Shown one piece after another: positions 49,943 to 59,883 of a stretch of 64,000 bases of DNA. The position numbers and the translations under genes were made by a program. Below the pieces are notes generated by a model. It searched no databases. It saw only the letters and a list, made by a program, of their open reading frames with translations, and was not told the DNA's origin. Origin of the DNA: Oleispirillum sp963668495 (GTDB lineage Bacteria > Pseudomonadota > Alphaproteobacteria > Rhodospirillales > Rhodospirillaceae); assembly GCA_963668495.1 (NCBI GenBank), contig OY764545.1:124001-188000 (forward strand). The letters run 5' to 3'. Position 1 is the first letter of the stretch. The number at the start of each line of letters is the position of its first letter.

Positions 49943-50653
49943 TTATTCCTCGTTTTGTTCGGCGGTTGCTTCGACAACAGGAGCTTTGATAGCGGCCGGA
50001 AACGGCACGCCTTCCGGCAGAGGTTTCTTGACCGCATCGCGGACCAGCACCCAACCACCTTTAGCACCCGGGATCGAACCCCGAACCAGAATCAAACCAC
50101 GGTCGGCATCAGTGGTGAACACTTCAAGGCTTTGTTGCGTTGCACGCACATCACCCATGTGTCCAGCCATTTTCTTGCCTTTGAAAACTTTACCCGGGTC
50201 CTGACACTGACCGGTCGAACCGTGAGAACGGTGAGAGATAGACACACCGTGGGAAGCTTCCAAACCGCGGAAATTGTGTCGTTTCATACCACCGGCAAAA
50301 CCTTTACCGATTGTGGTACCAACAACGTCGACATATTGGCCGGCAACAAAGTGCTCGACCGAGATTTCAGCACCGACTTCCAGTGCGCAATCGTCGGTAA
50401 CAACGAATTCCGCAACTTTCTGTTTCGGTTCGACTTTGGCTTTTGCAAAGTGGCCACGCATCGCTTTGGAAACGTTTTTCACTTTTGCGGCACCAACGCC
50501 GAGCTGCACAGCTGTGTAGCCATCGGACTCAACCGAACGCGTAGCCACCACTTGGCAGCAATCCACTTTCAGAACGGTCACCGGAACGTGGCGGCCGTCT
50601 TCGGTGAAGACGCGGGTCATGCCCATTTTCTGTGCAATCAGACCGGATCGCAT
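49943..50653 (-). CDS. rplC: 50S ribosomal protein L3
   Basis: 236 residues from ATG 50653 (M-R-S-G-L-I-A-Q-K-M-G-M-T-R; GGGGACGGG upstream). The extension reaching the peptidyl transferase centre (GVSISHRSHGSTGQCQDPGKVFKGKKMAGHMG) carries the Gln that is methylated in other bacteria. A Glu/Ala-rich C-terminal tail is usual for the class. 13 bases after rpsJ. Confidence 0.98.
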   Translation of the reverse strand: MRSGLIAQKMGMTRVFTEDGRHVPVTVLKVDCCQVVATRSVESDGYTAVQLGVGAAKVKNVSKAMRGHFAKAKVEPKQKVAEFVVTDDCALEVGAEISVEHFVAGQYVDVVGTTIGKGFAGGMKRHNFRGLEASHGVSISHRSHGSTGQCQDPGKVFKGKKMAGHMGDVRATQQSLEVFTTDADRGLILVRGSIPGAKGGWVLVRDAVKKPLPEGVPFPAAIKAPVVEATAEQNEE

Positions 50654-50666
50654 GGTTCCCGTCCCC

Positions 50667-50975
50667 TTACAGCTTGATTTCGACATCGACACCGGCAGCG
50701 AGGTCGAGCTTCATCAGCGCGTCCACGGTTTGCGGGGTCGGATCGACAATGTCCAACAAGCGCTTGTGAGTCCGAATTTCGAACTGCTCGCGCGACTTTT
50801 TATCAATGTGGGGAGAACGGTTCACAGTGAACTTTTCAACCCGTGTCGGCAGCGGGATCGGCCCGCGAACCTGTGCACCCGTGCGCTTGGCAGTATTCAC
50901 AATCTCGCGCGTGGACAAATCCAAAACGCGGTGATCGAACGCCTTCAAGCGAATGCGGATGTTTTGACCTTCCAT
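50667..50975 (-). CDS. rpsJ: 30S ribosomal protein S10 (NusE)
   Basis: 102 residues from ATG 50975 (an adjacent ATG at 50978 is also possible). Core N-I-R-I-R-L-K-A-F-D-H-R and PLPTRVEKFTVNRSPHIDKKSREQFEIRTHKRL. It is a head protein of the 30S and, as NusE, a partner of NusB/NusG in antitermination. First gene of the S10 operon, behind a 78-base spacer with a long hairpin. Confidence 0.98.
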   Translation of the reverse strand: MEGQNIRIRLKAFDHRVLDLSTREIVNTAKRTGAQVRGPIPLPTRVEKFTVNRSPHIDKKSREQFEIRTHKRLLDIVDPTPQTVDALMKLDLAAGVDVEIKL

Positions 50976-51003
50976 CATGGCTTTAACACCGTCTTTCGAT
51001 TGG

Positions 51004-51036
51004 GGTCTAGGTTCCTACACCAATAGGACCTAGACC
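51004..51036 (-). promoter_or_regulatory. Long hairpin between tuf and rpsJ
   Basis: GGTCTAGGTTCCTA (51004-51017) pairs with TAGGACCTAGACC (51024-51036): 13 bp with one bulged T and a 6-base loop. No T-run follows on the minus strand (CCCAATCG), so an RNA-processing or regulatory role is likelier than termination. Confidence 0.6.
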
Positions 51037-51053
51037 GCAACAGTTCAAAGTAA

Positions 51054-52244
51054 TTATTCGACAATGCTGGCGACGACGCCTGCACCAACGGTACGACCGC
51101 CTTCGCGGATAGCGAAGCGCAGACCTTCGTCCATAGCGATCGGAGCAATCAGCTCGACTTCAACCGCAATGTTGTCGCCCGGCATCACCATCTCAACACC
51201 TTCCGGCAGAATGACGGAACCGGTCACGTCAGTCGTACGGAAGTAGAATTGCGGACGGTAGTTGGAGAAGAACGGGGTGTGACGGCCACCTTCGTCTTTG
51301 GTCAGAATGTATGCTTCTGCCTTAAACTTGGTGTGCGGGGTAATGGAACCCGGTTTCGCCAAAACTTGACCACGTTCAACGTCTTCACGTTTCGTGCCAC
51401 GCAGCAGCGCGCCGATGTTATCGCCTGCTTCACCTTGATCCAGAAGCTTGCGGAACATTTCAACACCGGTACAGGTGGTTTTGATGGTGTCTTTCAGACC
51501 AACGATTTCGATCTCTTCACCAACGTTGACCACACCGCGTTCCACACGACCGGTCACAACAGTGCCACGGCCAGAGATGGAGAACACGTCTTCGATCGGC
51601 ATCAGGAACGGCAGATCTTTCGGGCGATCCGGTTGCGGAATGTATTCATCAACCGCATCCATCAAAGCTTTGATGGAGTTCGCACCGATTTCTTCGTCAC
51701 GGTCTTCCAGTGCTGCCAATGCAGAACCTTTAACAACCGGAATATCGTCGCCAGGGAAGTCGTAAGAGCTCAGAAGCTCACGGATTTCCATTTCAACCAG
51801 TTCCAGAAGCTCTTCGTCGTCCACTTGGTCAACTTTGTTCATGTACACAACAAGGGCCGGAACGCCAACTTGGCGAGCCAACAAGATGTGCTCACGAGTT
51901 TGCGGCATCGGACCGTCTGCTGCGTTCACAACCAGAATCGCACCGTCCATTTGTGCCGCACCGGTGATCATGTTTTTCACATAGTCAGCGTGTCCGGGGC
52001 AGTCAACGTGTGCATAGTGACGTGCTTCCGTGGAATATTCAACGTGTGCGGTGGAAATGGTGATACCACGTGCACGTTCTTCCGGGGCTTTGTCGATGTT
52101 TGCAAAATCAACAGCTTCACCGCCACCCATGGCAGCCATGACTTTGGTGATTGCAGCGGTCAGAGTGGTCTTACCGTGGTCAACGTGGCCGATGGTGCCG
52201 ATGTTGCAGTGCGGTTTGGACCGATCAAATTTTTCCTTAGACAT
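51054..52244 (-). CDS. tuf: Elongation factor Tu
   Basis: 396 residues. GTPase motifs G-H-V-D-H-G-K-T-T (19-27), D-C-P-G-H and N-K-V-D (with the effector RARGITI); domains 2 and 3 are complete. It delivers aminoacyl-tRNA to the ribosome. Only one tuf copy is in the window; many alphaproteobacteria have a second near rplK/secE. 32 bases after fusA. Codon use is strongly biased, as expected for the most abundant cell protein. Confidence 0.99.
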   Translation of the reverse strand: MSKEKFDRSKPHCNIGTIGHVDHGKTTLTAAITKVMAAMGGGEAVDFANIDKAPEERARGITISTAHVEYSTEARHYAHVDCPGHADYVKNMITGAAQMDGAILVVNAADGPMPQTREHILLARQVGVPALVVYMNKVDQVDDEELLELVEMEIRELLSSYDFPGDDIPVVKGSALAALEDRDEEIGANSIKALMDAVDEYIPQPDRPKDLPFLMPIEDVFSISGRGTVVTGRVERGVVNVGEEIEIVGLKDTIKTTCTGVEMFRKLLDQGEAGDNIGALLRGTKREDVERGQVLAKPGSITPHTKFKAEAYILTKDEGGRHTPFFSNYRPQFYFRTTDVTGSVILPEGVEMVMPGDNIAVEVELIAPIAMDEGLRFAIREGGRTVGAGVVASIVE

Positions 52245-52276
52245 AAGTCTACTCCATAAGTCTTGTTATTTGCGGA

Positions 52277-54355
52277 TTAGCCGGCCATTTTCGCGCGAAT
52301 TTCTTCGGCAACGTTGCTCGGAACCTCAGCGTAGTGACCAAAGACCATGCTGTATTGTGCACGACCTTGGGACATGGAACGAAGAGTGTTCACATAACCA
52401 AACATGCTTGCCAGCGGAACTTCCGCAGTCACGACGCGCGCAATGCCACGGCTATCCATGCCATTGACTTGACCGCGACGGCTGTTCAGATCGCCAATGA
52501 TATCACCCATGTATTCTTCCGGAGTGATAACTTCGACTTTCATGATCGGTTCAAGCAGTTTCGGACCAGCTTTTGCAACACCTTCACGGAAGGCAGCGCG
52601 GGCAGCGATTTCGAATGCCAGCACACTGGAGTCCACGTCGTGGTATGCACCATCGATCAGGGTTGCTTTAAAGTCGGTTACCGGGAAGCCAGCGATCACA
52701 CCGTTGTCGAGAGACATTTCGAGGCCCTTTTGGACGCCCGGAATGTATTCTTTCGGCACGGAGCCACCGACGATTTTGCTTTCAAAGACAAAACCTTCGC
52801 CCGGTTGAGACGGTTCGAAGACCATTTTCACGCGAGCATACTGACCGGAACCACCAGATTGTTTCTTGTGGGTATAGTCAATTTCGTATGCTTTAGAAAT
52901 GGTTTCACGGTAAGCCACCTGCGGAGCACCAACGTTGGCTTCCACTTTGAACTCACGACGCATACGGTCAACCAGAATATCCAGGTGCAGTTCGCCCATA
53001 CCCTTAATCACGGTTTGACCGGAGTCATGATCGGTGGTCACACGGAAGGACGGATCCTCAGCAGCCAAACGTGCCAAAGCAACGCCCATCTTTTCCATGT
53101 CAGCCTTAGTTTTCGGCTCAACAGCGACCTCGATCACCGGTTCCGGGAACTCCATGCGTTCCAGAACCACTTGGGAAGTGTTCACGCACAAGGTATCACC
53201 GGTGGTGGTTTCTTTCAAACCAACCAGCGCAACGATATCACCAGCAAATGCTTCTTTGATTTCTTCACGGTTGTTTGCATGCATCAACAGCATACGGCCA
53301 ATCCGCTCGCGTTTGCCTTTCACAGTGTTGGTCACGTAGGAACCGCTTTCCAGAACACCGGAATAAATACGAGCAAAAGTCAAAGAACCAACGAAGGGGT
53401 CGTTCATGATTTTGAATGCCAACGCAGCAAACGGCTCTTCATCAGAAGATTTACGTTCGATCTGCTCATCCGAATCAGGAAGCACACCTTTAATGGCCGG
53501 GACATCAACCGGAGACGGCAAGAAGTCAACGACAGCATCCAACAGCGGCTGAACGCCTTTGTTTTTGAAGGAAGACCCACAAAGGACCGGCACGAACTTC
53601 ATGCCAATGGTACCTTTACGGATACAGGCCTTCAGGGTTGCTTCGTCAGGTTCGTTACCTTCAAGGTAAGCTTCCATGACGTCATCGTCGGCTTCAACCG
53701 CAGTTTCCAGAAGTTTTTCGCGGTATTCAGCAGCTTTGTCAGCCAAGTCAGCCGGAATATCGATGTATTCGAATTCCGCACCAAGGGTCTCAGCCTTCCA
53801 GATGATTGCCTTCATGCGAATCAGGTCGACAACACCAGCGAAGTCAGACTCGGAACCAACCGGCAGGTGCAAGACCAACGGGGTCGCGCCCAAGCGATCA
53901 ACAAACATATCGACGCAGCGATAGAAGTTGGAGCCAGTACGGTCCATTTTGTTGACGAAGCACATCCGCGGAACACCGTATTTATCGGCTTGGCGCCACA
54001 CGGTTTCGGATTGCGGTTCTACACCGGCAACAGAGTCGAACACAGCAACGGCACCGTCCAACACACGAAGAGAGCGTTCCACCTCAATGGTGAAGTCCAC
54101 GTGTCCGGGGGTATCGATGATGTTGATACGATGGTCTTTCCAGTAGGTCGTGGTCGCAGCAGACGTAATCGTGATGCCGCGTTCCTGTTCCTGTTCCATC
54201 CAGTCCATGGTGGCTGCACCATCGTGCACCTCACCAATTTTGTGTGAACGACCTGTGTAGTACAGAATACGTTCTGTAGTGGTCGTCTTACCGGCATCAA
54301 TGTGCGCCATGATGCCGATATTACGGTAGTCTTTAAGCGCTGTCTGGCGTGACAT
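52277..54355 (-). CDS. fusA: Elongation factor G
   Basis: 692 residues. G-domain motifs A-H-I-D-A-G-K-T-T, D-T-P-G-H-V-D-F and N-K-M-D, then domains II-V with the G-D-L-N-S-R-R-G-Q block near the C-terminus. It drives translocation of tRNA-mRNA and, with RRF, recycling. A normal housekeeping EF-G by its place in the str operon between rpsG and tuf. 33 bases after rpsG. Confidence 0.99.
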   Translation of the reverse strand: MSRQTALKDYRNIGIMAHIDAGKTTTTERILYYTGRSHKIGEVHDGAATMDWMEQEQERGITITSAATTTYWKDHRINIIDTPGHVDFTIEVERSLRVLDGAVAVFDSVAGVEPQSETVWRQADKYGVPRMCFVNKMDRTGSNFYRCVDMFVDRLGATPLVLHLPVGSESDFAGVVDLIRMKAIIWKAETLGAEFEYIDIPADLADKAAEYREKLLETAVEADDDVMEAYLEGNEPDEATLKACIRKGTIGMKFVPVLCGSSFKNKGVQPLLDAVVDFLPSPVDVPAIKGVLPDSDEQIERKSSDEEPFAALAFKIMNDPFVGSLTFARIYSGVLESGSYVTNTVKGKRERIGRMLLMHANNREEIKEAFAGDIVALVGLKETTTGDTLCVNTSQVVLERMEFPEPVIEVAVEPKTKADMEKMGVALARLAAEDPSFRVTTDHDSGQTVIKGMGELHLDILVDRMRREFKVEANVGAPQVAYRETISKAYEIDYTHKKQSGGSGQYARVKMVFEPSQPGEGFVFESKIVGGSVPKEYIPGVQKGLEMSLDNGVIAGFPVTDFKATLIDGAYHDVDSSVLAFEIAARAAFREGVAKAGPKLLEPIMKVEVITPEEYMGDIIGDLNSRRGQVNGMDSRGIARVVTAEVPLASMFGYVNTLRSMSQGRAQYSMVFGHYAEVPSNVAEEIRAKMAG

Positions 54356-54388
54356 GGTTGTCGTTCCTGAATTCTCGAATTACGTCGA

Positions 54389-54859
54389 TTACCAACGGTA
54401 GTGAGAGAACGCTTTGTTCGCATCCGCCATACGGTGCGTATCTTCGCGTTTCTTCACTGCACCGCCGCGGTTGTTCGCAGCATCCATCAATTCACCGGAC
54501 AAACGGTCAACCATGGTGTTTTCAGAACGCTTGTGCGCGAATTCAATCAACCAACGAATAGCCAGAGCCTGACGACGTTCTGCACGAACCTCAACCGGCA
54601 CCTGGTAGGTTGCACCACCAACGCGGCGGGAACGAACCTCAATAGCAGGCTTCACATTGTTCAAAGCTTCATGGAAAACCTTTACCGGGTCTCCGCCTGC
54701 TTTGGCAGTGATGCGATCAAATGCGCCATAGACGATCTTTTCGGCAGTTGCCTTACGACCATCTTGCATGACGCTGTTAATAAACTTTGCAAGCACAAGA
54801 TCACCGAACTTAGCGTCCGGCAAAACTTCGCGCTTAACAGCAGCGTGACGACGAGACAT
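54389..54859 (-). CDS. rpsG: 30S ribosomal protein S7
   Basis: 156 residues: S-R-R-H-A-A-V-K-R-E-V-L-P-D start, KFINSVMQDGRKATAEKIVYGAFDRI and the C-terminal NTMVDRLSGELMDAANNRGGAVKKREDTHRMADANKAFSH. S7 nucleates the 30S head and contacts E-site tRNA. In E. coli it represses the str operon. 13 bases after rpsL. Confidence 0.98.
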   Translation of the reverse strand: MSRRHAAVKREVLPDAKFGDLVLAKFINSVMQDGRKATAEKIVYGAFDRITAKAGGDPVKVFHEALNNVKPAIEVRSRRVGGATYQVPVEVRAERRQALAIRWLIEFAHKRSENTMVDRLSGELMDAANNRGGAVKKREDTHRMADANKAFSHYRW

Positions 54860-54872
54860 CTTCTCTGACCTC

Positions 54873-55244
54873 TTACTTCGGACGCTTCGCGCCGTATTTG
54901 GAGCGGCGTTGACGACGGTCTTTCACACCTTGTGTATCCAAGGTGCCACGAATGATGTGGTAACGCACACCCGGCAAGTCTTTTACACGACCGCCACGGA
55001 TCATTACCACAGAGTGTTCCTGCAGGTTGTGACCTTCACCCGGAATGTAGCTGGTCACTTCGAAACCATTGGTCAGCCGCACACGTGCGACTTTACGCAA
55101 AGCCGAGTTCGGCTTTTTTGGCGTCGTGGTGTAGACGCGGGTGCAAACCCCACGTTTTTGCGGGCAAGCTTCCAAAGCTGGAACTTTGTTCCGCTTTACT
55201 TGCAACTCCCGCGGCTTACGGATCAACTGGTTGATCGTCGGCAT
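54873..55244 (-). CDS. rpsL: 30S ribosomal protein S12
   Basis: 123 residues from ATG 55244 (M-P-T-I-N-Q-L-I-R-K-P-R). The decoding-centre loops T-T-T-P-K-K-P-N-S and G-G-R-V-K-D-L-P-G-V carry the wild-type lysines whose change gives streptomycin resistance. First gene of the str operon; rpoC ends 380 bases upstream. Confidence 0.98.
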   Translation of the reverse strand: MPTINQLIRKPRELQVKRNKVPALEACPQKRGVCTRVYTTTPKKPNSALRKVARVRLTNGFEVTSYIPGEGHNLQEHSVVMIRGGRVKDLPGVRYHIIRGTLDTQGVKDRRQRRSKYGAKRPK

Positions 55245-55624
55245 TGAGTGTTCCCTATTCCATTCACTCGAAACGCGCATTCGGTCACTGACCCGGTCGC
55301 GCTTCTTTCGCTAACCAGATAACAAAACTCCCCGTCTATTGTCCCGCATGGGTCAACAGAAAGAGAAATTCAAGACATGACCGAAACGGCCGATTTCCAT
55401 CAACAATCCTAGGGCAGCAGATGTTTGGCCCCGGCTTACCGATGAACTTATATGTTCAACGGGAGTTCCGGAACCGCACGGTTGGTGCCGTCGGAATGAG
55501 TGGCGCACTATACGTATTGAGTCGAACCCCGTCAACCGTGATTCGAATACGCCCGGACATGCCCTACAGAAACGCCGTCGAGACTCCGACGGCGTTTCCA
55601 AAAATTTCAAAATCAGTGCAATAT
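55245..55624. other. Spacer between rpoC and rpsL
   Basis: 380 bases with no supportable gene. It holds a strong stem near the rpoC end (55569-55598) and must contain the str operon promoter. A TTGACC at 55353-55358 (minus strand) is the best -35, but I saw no convincing -10 at normal spacing. Confidence 0.5.
55569..55598 (-). terminator. Strong stem after rpoC
   Basis: A 12-bp perfect stem GAAACGCCGTCG (55569-55580) with CGACGGCGTTTC (55587-55598), 6-base loop, 26 bases past rpoC. On the minus strand TGTAGGGC follows, so it lacks a T-run and may act with Rho or as an mRNA-end stabiliser. Confidence 0.6.
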
Positions 55625-58600
55625 TTAGTCCGCAGTCGGCTGTTCAGTGGCAGCTTCAGTGGACTCTACTGACGGAATCGGTGAATCCGTCGGCAGGATA
55701 TCACGATCACGTTCGGCAGCCAGACGGCGCAGGCGACTCATAACAGAGCCTGTACCCGCTGGGATCAGGCGACCAACGATGACGTTCTCTTTCAGACCGA
55801 TCAACGAGTCGATCTTACCTGCAACGGCTGCCTCAGTCAGGACGCGGGTCGTTTCTTGGAACGATGCGGCTGAGATAAAGGAGTGCGTTTGCAAGCTGGC
55901 CTTCGTGATGCCCTGCAGCACCGGTTTTGCAGTTGCCGGACGTCCGCCATCTTTCTCGGTGCGCTCATTTTCCGCTTTGTAGTCAAAGCGGTCAGCGAGT
56001 TCACCAGTCAGGAATGTGGTATCACCCGGTTCGGTGATTTCCACTTTCTGCAGCATTTGGCGAGAAATCACTTCGATATGCTTATCGTTGATTTTCACAC
56101 CTTGCAGACGGTAAACGTCCTGGATTTCCTTGATCAGATAATTGGCCAATGCCTCAACACCCATCACTTGCAGGATATCGTGCGGCACCGGGTTACCATC
56201 AATCAGCGGATCACCCTTACGCAGGAAGTCTCCTTCCTGAACCGTAATATGTTTGCCTTTCGGGATCAGGTATTCAACCGGTTCCCCATCTTCCGGGATC
56301 AACAGCACGCGACGTTTGTTCTTATAGTCCTTGCCGAATTCCACCCGACCATCAACTTCGGCGATGATCGCATAGTCTTTCGGTTTGCGGGCTTCAAACA
56401 ACTCAGCCACACGCGGCAGACCACCGGTAATATCGCGGGTTTTAGACCCTTCACGCGGGATACGTGCCAACACGTCACCAGCGTGAACCTTCTGACCGTT
56501 GTCAACGGACAAGATCGCATCCACGGAGAGGAAGTACCGTGCTTCGATCCCGTTACCGATTTCAATCGGTTGACCATTATCGTTCAACAAATTGATACGC
56601 GGTTTAAGATCAACGCCTTTTGTACCCGTTTTAAAGTCGACGACGACGCGAGAGACCATGCCCGTCACTTCGTCCTTGACCTCCCTCATGGATACGCCTT
56701 CCAGAAGGTCAGTATAGGACACAACGCCTTCGTGTTCGGTCACGATCGGCATGGTGTACGGATCCCATTCCGCCAGTTTCTGATCTTTCTGGGCTGTATC
56801 GCCGTCTTTAACCAGAAGCTTGGCACCATAAGGGATACGGTAACGAGCACGTTCACGTCCAGTTGACGTCAACAACAACAAGTCGGTGTTGCGCCCCATA
56901 ACGACCTGAATGCCGTCGGAGTTGATCACCACGTTGAGGTTTTCGATTTTCACCGGAGCATCATACGGTGCTTCAATGGTGGACTGTTCCGCAGAACTTT
57001 GCGCCGCACCACCAATGTGGAACGTCCGCATGGTCAACTGCGTACCCGGTTCACCAATGGATTGCGCCGCGATCACACCAACGGCTTCACCCATATTCAC
57101 AGGTGTACCGCGAGCCAAATCGCGCCCGTAACATTTTGCACAGATACCGACTTCGGTTTCACAAGTCAGAACCGAACGAATGCGGATCATCTCGATGCCG
57201 GCGGCTTCGATATCAGCCACATCTTTTTCGTCAATCAGGTCGCCCTTCCTGACAATGATGCGATCATCGCTCGGGTCCAGAACGTCTTCCAGCGCCGTAC
57301 GACCAAGGATACGATCACCCAAGGAAGCAACCACGTTGCCGCCTTCGATCACGGCAGAAGCGGTAATACCCCGTTCCGTACCACAATCCCCTTCGGTGAT
57401 AATTGCATCCTGCGCAACGTCAACCAAGCGACGTGTCAGGTAACCGGAGTTCGCAGTTTTCAACGCCGTATCCGCGAGCCCTTTACGCGCACCGTGGGTA
57501 GAGTTGAAGTATTCAAGAACGGTCAGACCTTCTTTAAAGTTCGAGATAATCGGGGTTTCAATGATCTCACCAGACGGTTTAGCCATCAAACCACGCATAC
57601 CTGCCAACTGCTTCATCTGAGCCGCAGAACCACGCGCACCGGAGTGTGCCATCATGTAAACGGAGTTAATCCCAGTTCCGCCTTCGATCCGAGAAATCTC
57701 TTTCATCATCTCGTCAGCGACGCGATCCGTACAGGCTGACCATGCGTCAACCACTTTGTTGTACTTCTCGCCTTTGGTAATCAAACCGTCCTGATACTGC
57801 TGCTCAAACTCTTTCACCTGAGCCTCAGTTTCGGCAATCATACCGTCCTTGGTATCCGGGATCACCAGATCGTCCTTACCAAAGGAAATACCGGCATTAC
57901 ATGCTTCACGGAAACCAAGTTTCATCAAACGGTCAGCAAAGATCACAGTCTCTTTCTGACCACAGTGACGATACACGGTGTCGATCACGTCACCGATTTC
58001 TTTCTTCCGCAGAAGACGGTTAATCAGGGTGAACGGAACCTTGGGATGACGCGGCATCAACTCCGCAATGATCATACGACCCGGTGTGGTATCCACACGT
58101 TTGGTCACCATGTCACCGTTCTCATCACAGATCGTGACCCGAGCACTGACTTTAGCATGCAAAGAAACCGCTTTATGCATCAGTGCATGACGGACTTCTT
58201 CCATGCTGGCAAAGACCATGCCCTCGCCCAGCTCGTTATCACCCTGCATAGACAGGTAATACAGACCCAAGATGATATCCTGCGTCGGAACGATAATTGG
58301 CTTACCGTTTGCCGGAGACAGAATGTTGTTGGTCGACATCATCAAGACGCGAGCTTCCAACTGTGCTTCCAGCGACAGCGGTACGTGCACAGCCATTTGG
58401 TCACCGTCAAAGTCGGCGTTAAATGCTGTACAAACCAACGGGTGCAACTGAATTGCCTTACCTTCAATCAGGGTCGGTTCAAAGGCCTGAATCCCCAAAC
58501 GGTGAAGAGTCGGCGCACGGTTGAGCATAACCGGGTGTTCGCGGATCACCTCTTCAAGGATGTCCCAAACTTCCGGCCGTTCTTTTTCCACCATCCGCTT

Positions 58601-59794
58601 CGCGGCTTTAATCGTCGTGGCAATGCCATACAATTCAAGCTTGGAATAGACAAAGGGTTTGAACAGCTCAAGGGCCATTTTCTTCGGCAAACCACATTGA
58701 TGCAGCTTCAGCTCAGGACCCACGGTAATCACGGAACGACCGGAGTAGTCAACGCGTTTACCCAGCAAGTTTTGACGGAAGCGACCTTGTTTACCCTTCA
58801 GCATATCTGCCAAGGATTTCAACGGACGCTTATTCGCACCGGTGATGGCCCGACCACGGCGACCATTGTCAAACAGCGCATCGACGGATTCTTGCAACAT
58901 CCGTTTTTCGTTTCGGATAATGATATCCGGCGCGCGCAGTTCGATCAGGCGTTTCAGACGGTTGTTCCGGTTGATAACCCGACGATACAGGTCGTTCAAA
59001 TCGGACGTAGCAAAACGACCACCATCCAACGGAACCAACGGACGCAATTCCGGCGGGATCACTGGAATCACTTCCAGAATCATCCATTCCGGGCGCGTGC
59101 CGGATTCACGGAAGGCTTCCAGAACCTTCAAACGTTTAACCAGCTTTTTGCGTTTGGCCTCAGATGTGGTTTCACGCAATTCAGCGCGAAGTTCTTTATA
59201 TTCTTCTTCAACGTCGATCTGCGACATGATCTCACGCAGAGCTTCTGCGCCAATTCCGGCCCGGAAGCTATCTTCACCATATTCTTCGATGGCGATTTGG
59301 TATTGATCTTCAGTCAGCAGTTCAAGGCGCTTCAGCGGGGTCAGGCCCGGCTCAATCACCACATAGTTTTCAAAATACAGGACCCGTTCCAAATCCTTCA
59401 AGGTCATATCGACCATCAAGCCAATACGGCTCGGCAGGGATTTCAGGAACCAAATGTGAGCAACCGGGGCCGCCAGTTCGATATGGCCCATACGTTCGCG
59501 GCGCACCTTGGACAAGGTCACTTCCACGCCGCACTTCTCACATATGATGCCACGGTATTTCATACGTTTGTATTTACCGCATAGGCATTCATAGTCTTTG
59601 ATCGGACCAAAAATCCGGGCACAGAACAAGCCGTCCCGTTCCGGTTTAAACGTCCGGTAGTTAATGGTTTCAGGCTTTTTGATCTCACCGAAGGACCAAG
59701 CCCGAATTTGATCCGGTGAAGCAATCGAGATTTCGATTTGATCAAAGGATTGAGTCCCGGAAACCTGGCCGAAAATCTTGGTAAGTTCGTTCAT
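55625..59794 (-). CDS. rpoC: RNA polymerase beta' subunit
   Basis: 1389 residues, normal length. The N-terminal zinc finger (C-L-C-G-K-Y ... C-E-K-C), the catalytic magnesium loop N-A-D-F-D-G-D-Q-M-A-V-H (about 465), the bridge helix and trigger loop (GLMAKPSGEIIETPI ... GARKGLADTALKTANSGYLTRRLVDVAQD) and the second zinc site (C-E-T-E-V-G-I-C-A-K-C-Y-G) are all visible. It begins 89 bases after rpoB with a hairpin in the spacer. Confidence 0.99.
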   Translation of the reverse strand: MNELTKIFGQVSGTQSFDQIEISIASPDQIRAWSFGEIKKPETINYRTFKPERDGLFCARIFGPIKDYECLCGKYKRMKYRGIICEKCGVEVTLSKVRRERMGHIELAAPVAHIWFLKSLPSRIGLMVDMTLKDLERVLYFENYVVIEPGLTPLKRLELLTEDQYQIAIEEYGEDSFRAGIGAEALREIMSQIDVEEEYKELRAELRETTSEAKRKKLVKRLKVLEAFRESGTRPEWMILEVIPVIPPELRPLVPLDGGRFATSDLNDLYRRVINRNNRLKRLIELRAPDIIIRNEKRMLQESVDALFDNGRRGRAITGANKRPLKSLADMLKGKQGRFRQNLLGKRVDYSGRSVITVGPELKLHQCGLPKKMALELFKPFVYSKLELYGIATTIKAAKRMVEKERPEVWDILEEVIREHPVMLNRAPTLHRLGIQAFEPTLIEGKAIQLHPLVCTAFNADFDGDQMAVHVPLSLEAQLEARVLMMSTNNILSPANGKPIIVPTQDIILGLYYLSMQGDNELGEGMVFASMEEVRHALMHKAVSLHAKVSARVTICDENGDMVTKRVDTTPGRMIIAELMPRHPKVPFTLINRLLRKKEIGDVIDTVYRHCGQKETVIFADRLMKLGFREACNAGISFGKDDLVIPDTKDGMIAETEAQVKEFEQQYQDGLITKGEKYNKVVDAWSACTDRVADEMMKEISRIEGGTGINSVYMMAHSGARGSAAQMKQLAGMRGLMAKPSGEIIETPIISNFKEGLTVLEYFNSTHGARKGLADTALKTANSGYLTRRLVDVAQDAIITEGDCGTERGITASAVIEGGNVVASLGDRILGRTALEDVLDPSDDRIIVRKGDLIDEKDVADIEAAGIEMIRIRSVLTCETEVGICAKCYGRDLARGTPVNMGEAVGVIAAQSIGEPGTQLTMRTFHIGGAAQSSAEQSTIEAPYDAPVKIENLNVVINSDGIQVVMGRNTDLLLLTSTGRERARYRIPYGAKLLVKDGDTAQKDQKLAEWDPYTMPIVTEHEGVVSYTDLLEGVSMREVKDEVTGMVSRVVVDFKTGTKGVDLKPRINLLNDNGQPIEIGNGIEARYFLSVDAILSVDNGQKVHAGDVLARIPREGSKTRDITGGLPRVAELFEARKPKDYAIIAEVDGRVEFGKDYKNKRRVLLIPEDGEPVEYLIPKGKHITVQEGDFLRKGDPLIDGNPVPHDILQVMGVEALANYLIKEIQDVYRLQGVKINDKHIEVISRQMLQKVEITEPGDTTFLTGELADRFDYKAENERTEKDGGRPATAKPVLQGITKASLQTHSFISAASFQETTRVLTEAAVAGKIDSLIGLKENVIVGRLIPAGTGSVMSRLRRLAAERDRDILPTDSPIPSVESTEAATEQPTAD

Positions 59795-59845
59795 GCCGCT
59801 GCGCTCCTTGGAATGCGCTAGAGAATCACAAAATGGTCAGAGACG

Positions 59846-59874
59846 CGTTCCCCTCAGCAAAGCTGAAGGGAACG
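59846..59874 (-). promoter_or_regulatory. Hairpin in the rpoB-rpoC spacer
   Basis: CGTTCCC with GGGAACG, continued by TCAGC/GCTGA after one G-T wobble: 13 positions and a 3-base loop, starting 10 bases beyond the rpoB stop. No T-run follows. Confidence 0.55.
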
Positions 59875-59883
59875 ATCTTCGGT

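Noticed and set aside
52334..54247. Long open frames opposite fusA, and similar ones opposite rplB-rpsS (47913-49652), rpoC (57965-59584) and rplC/rplD
   Set aside because: They mirror highly biased codons of known genes, have His/Phe/Asn-rich translations and no own ribosome sites or promoters.
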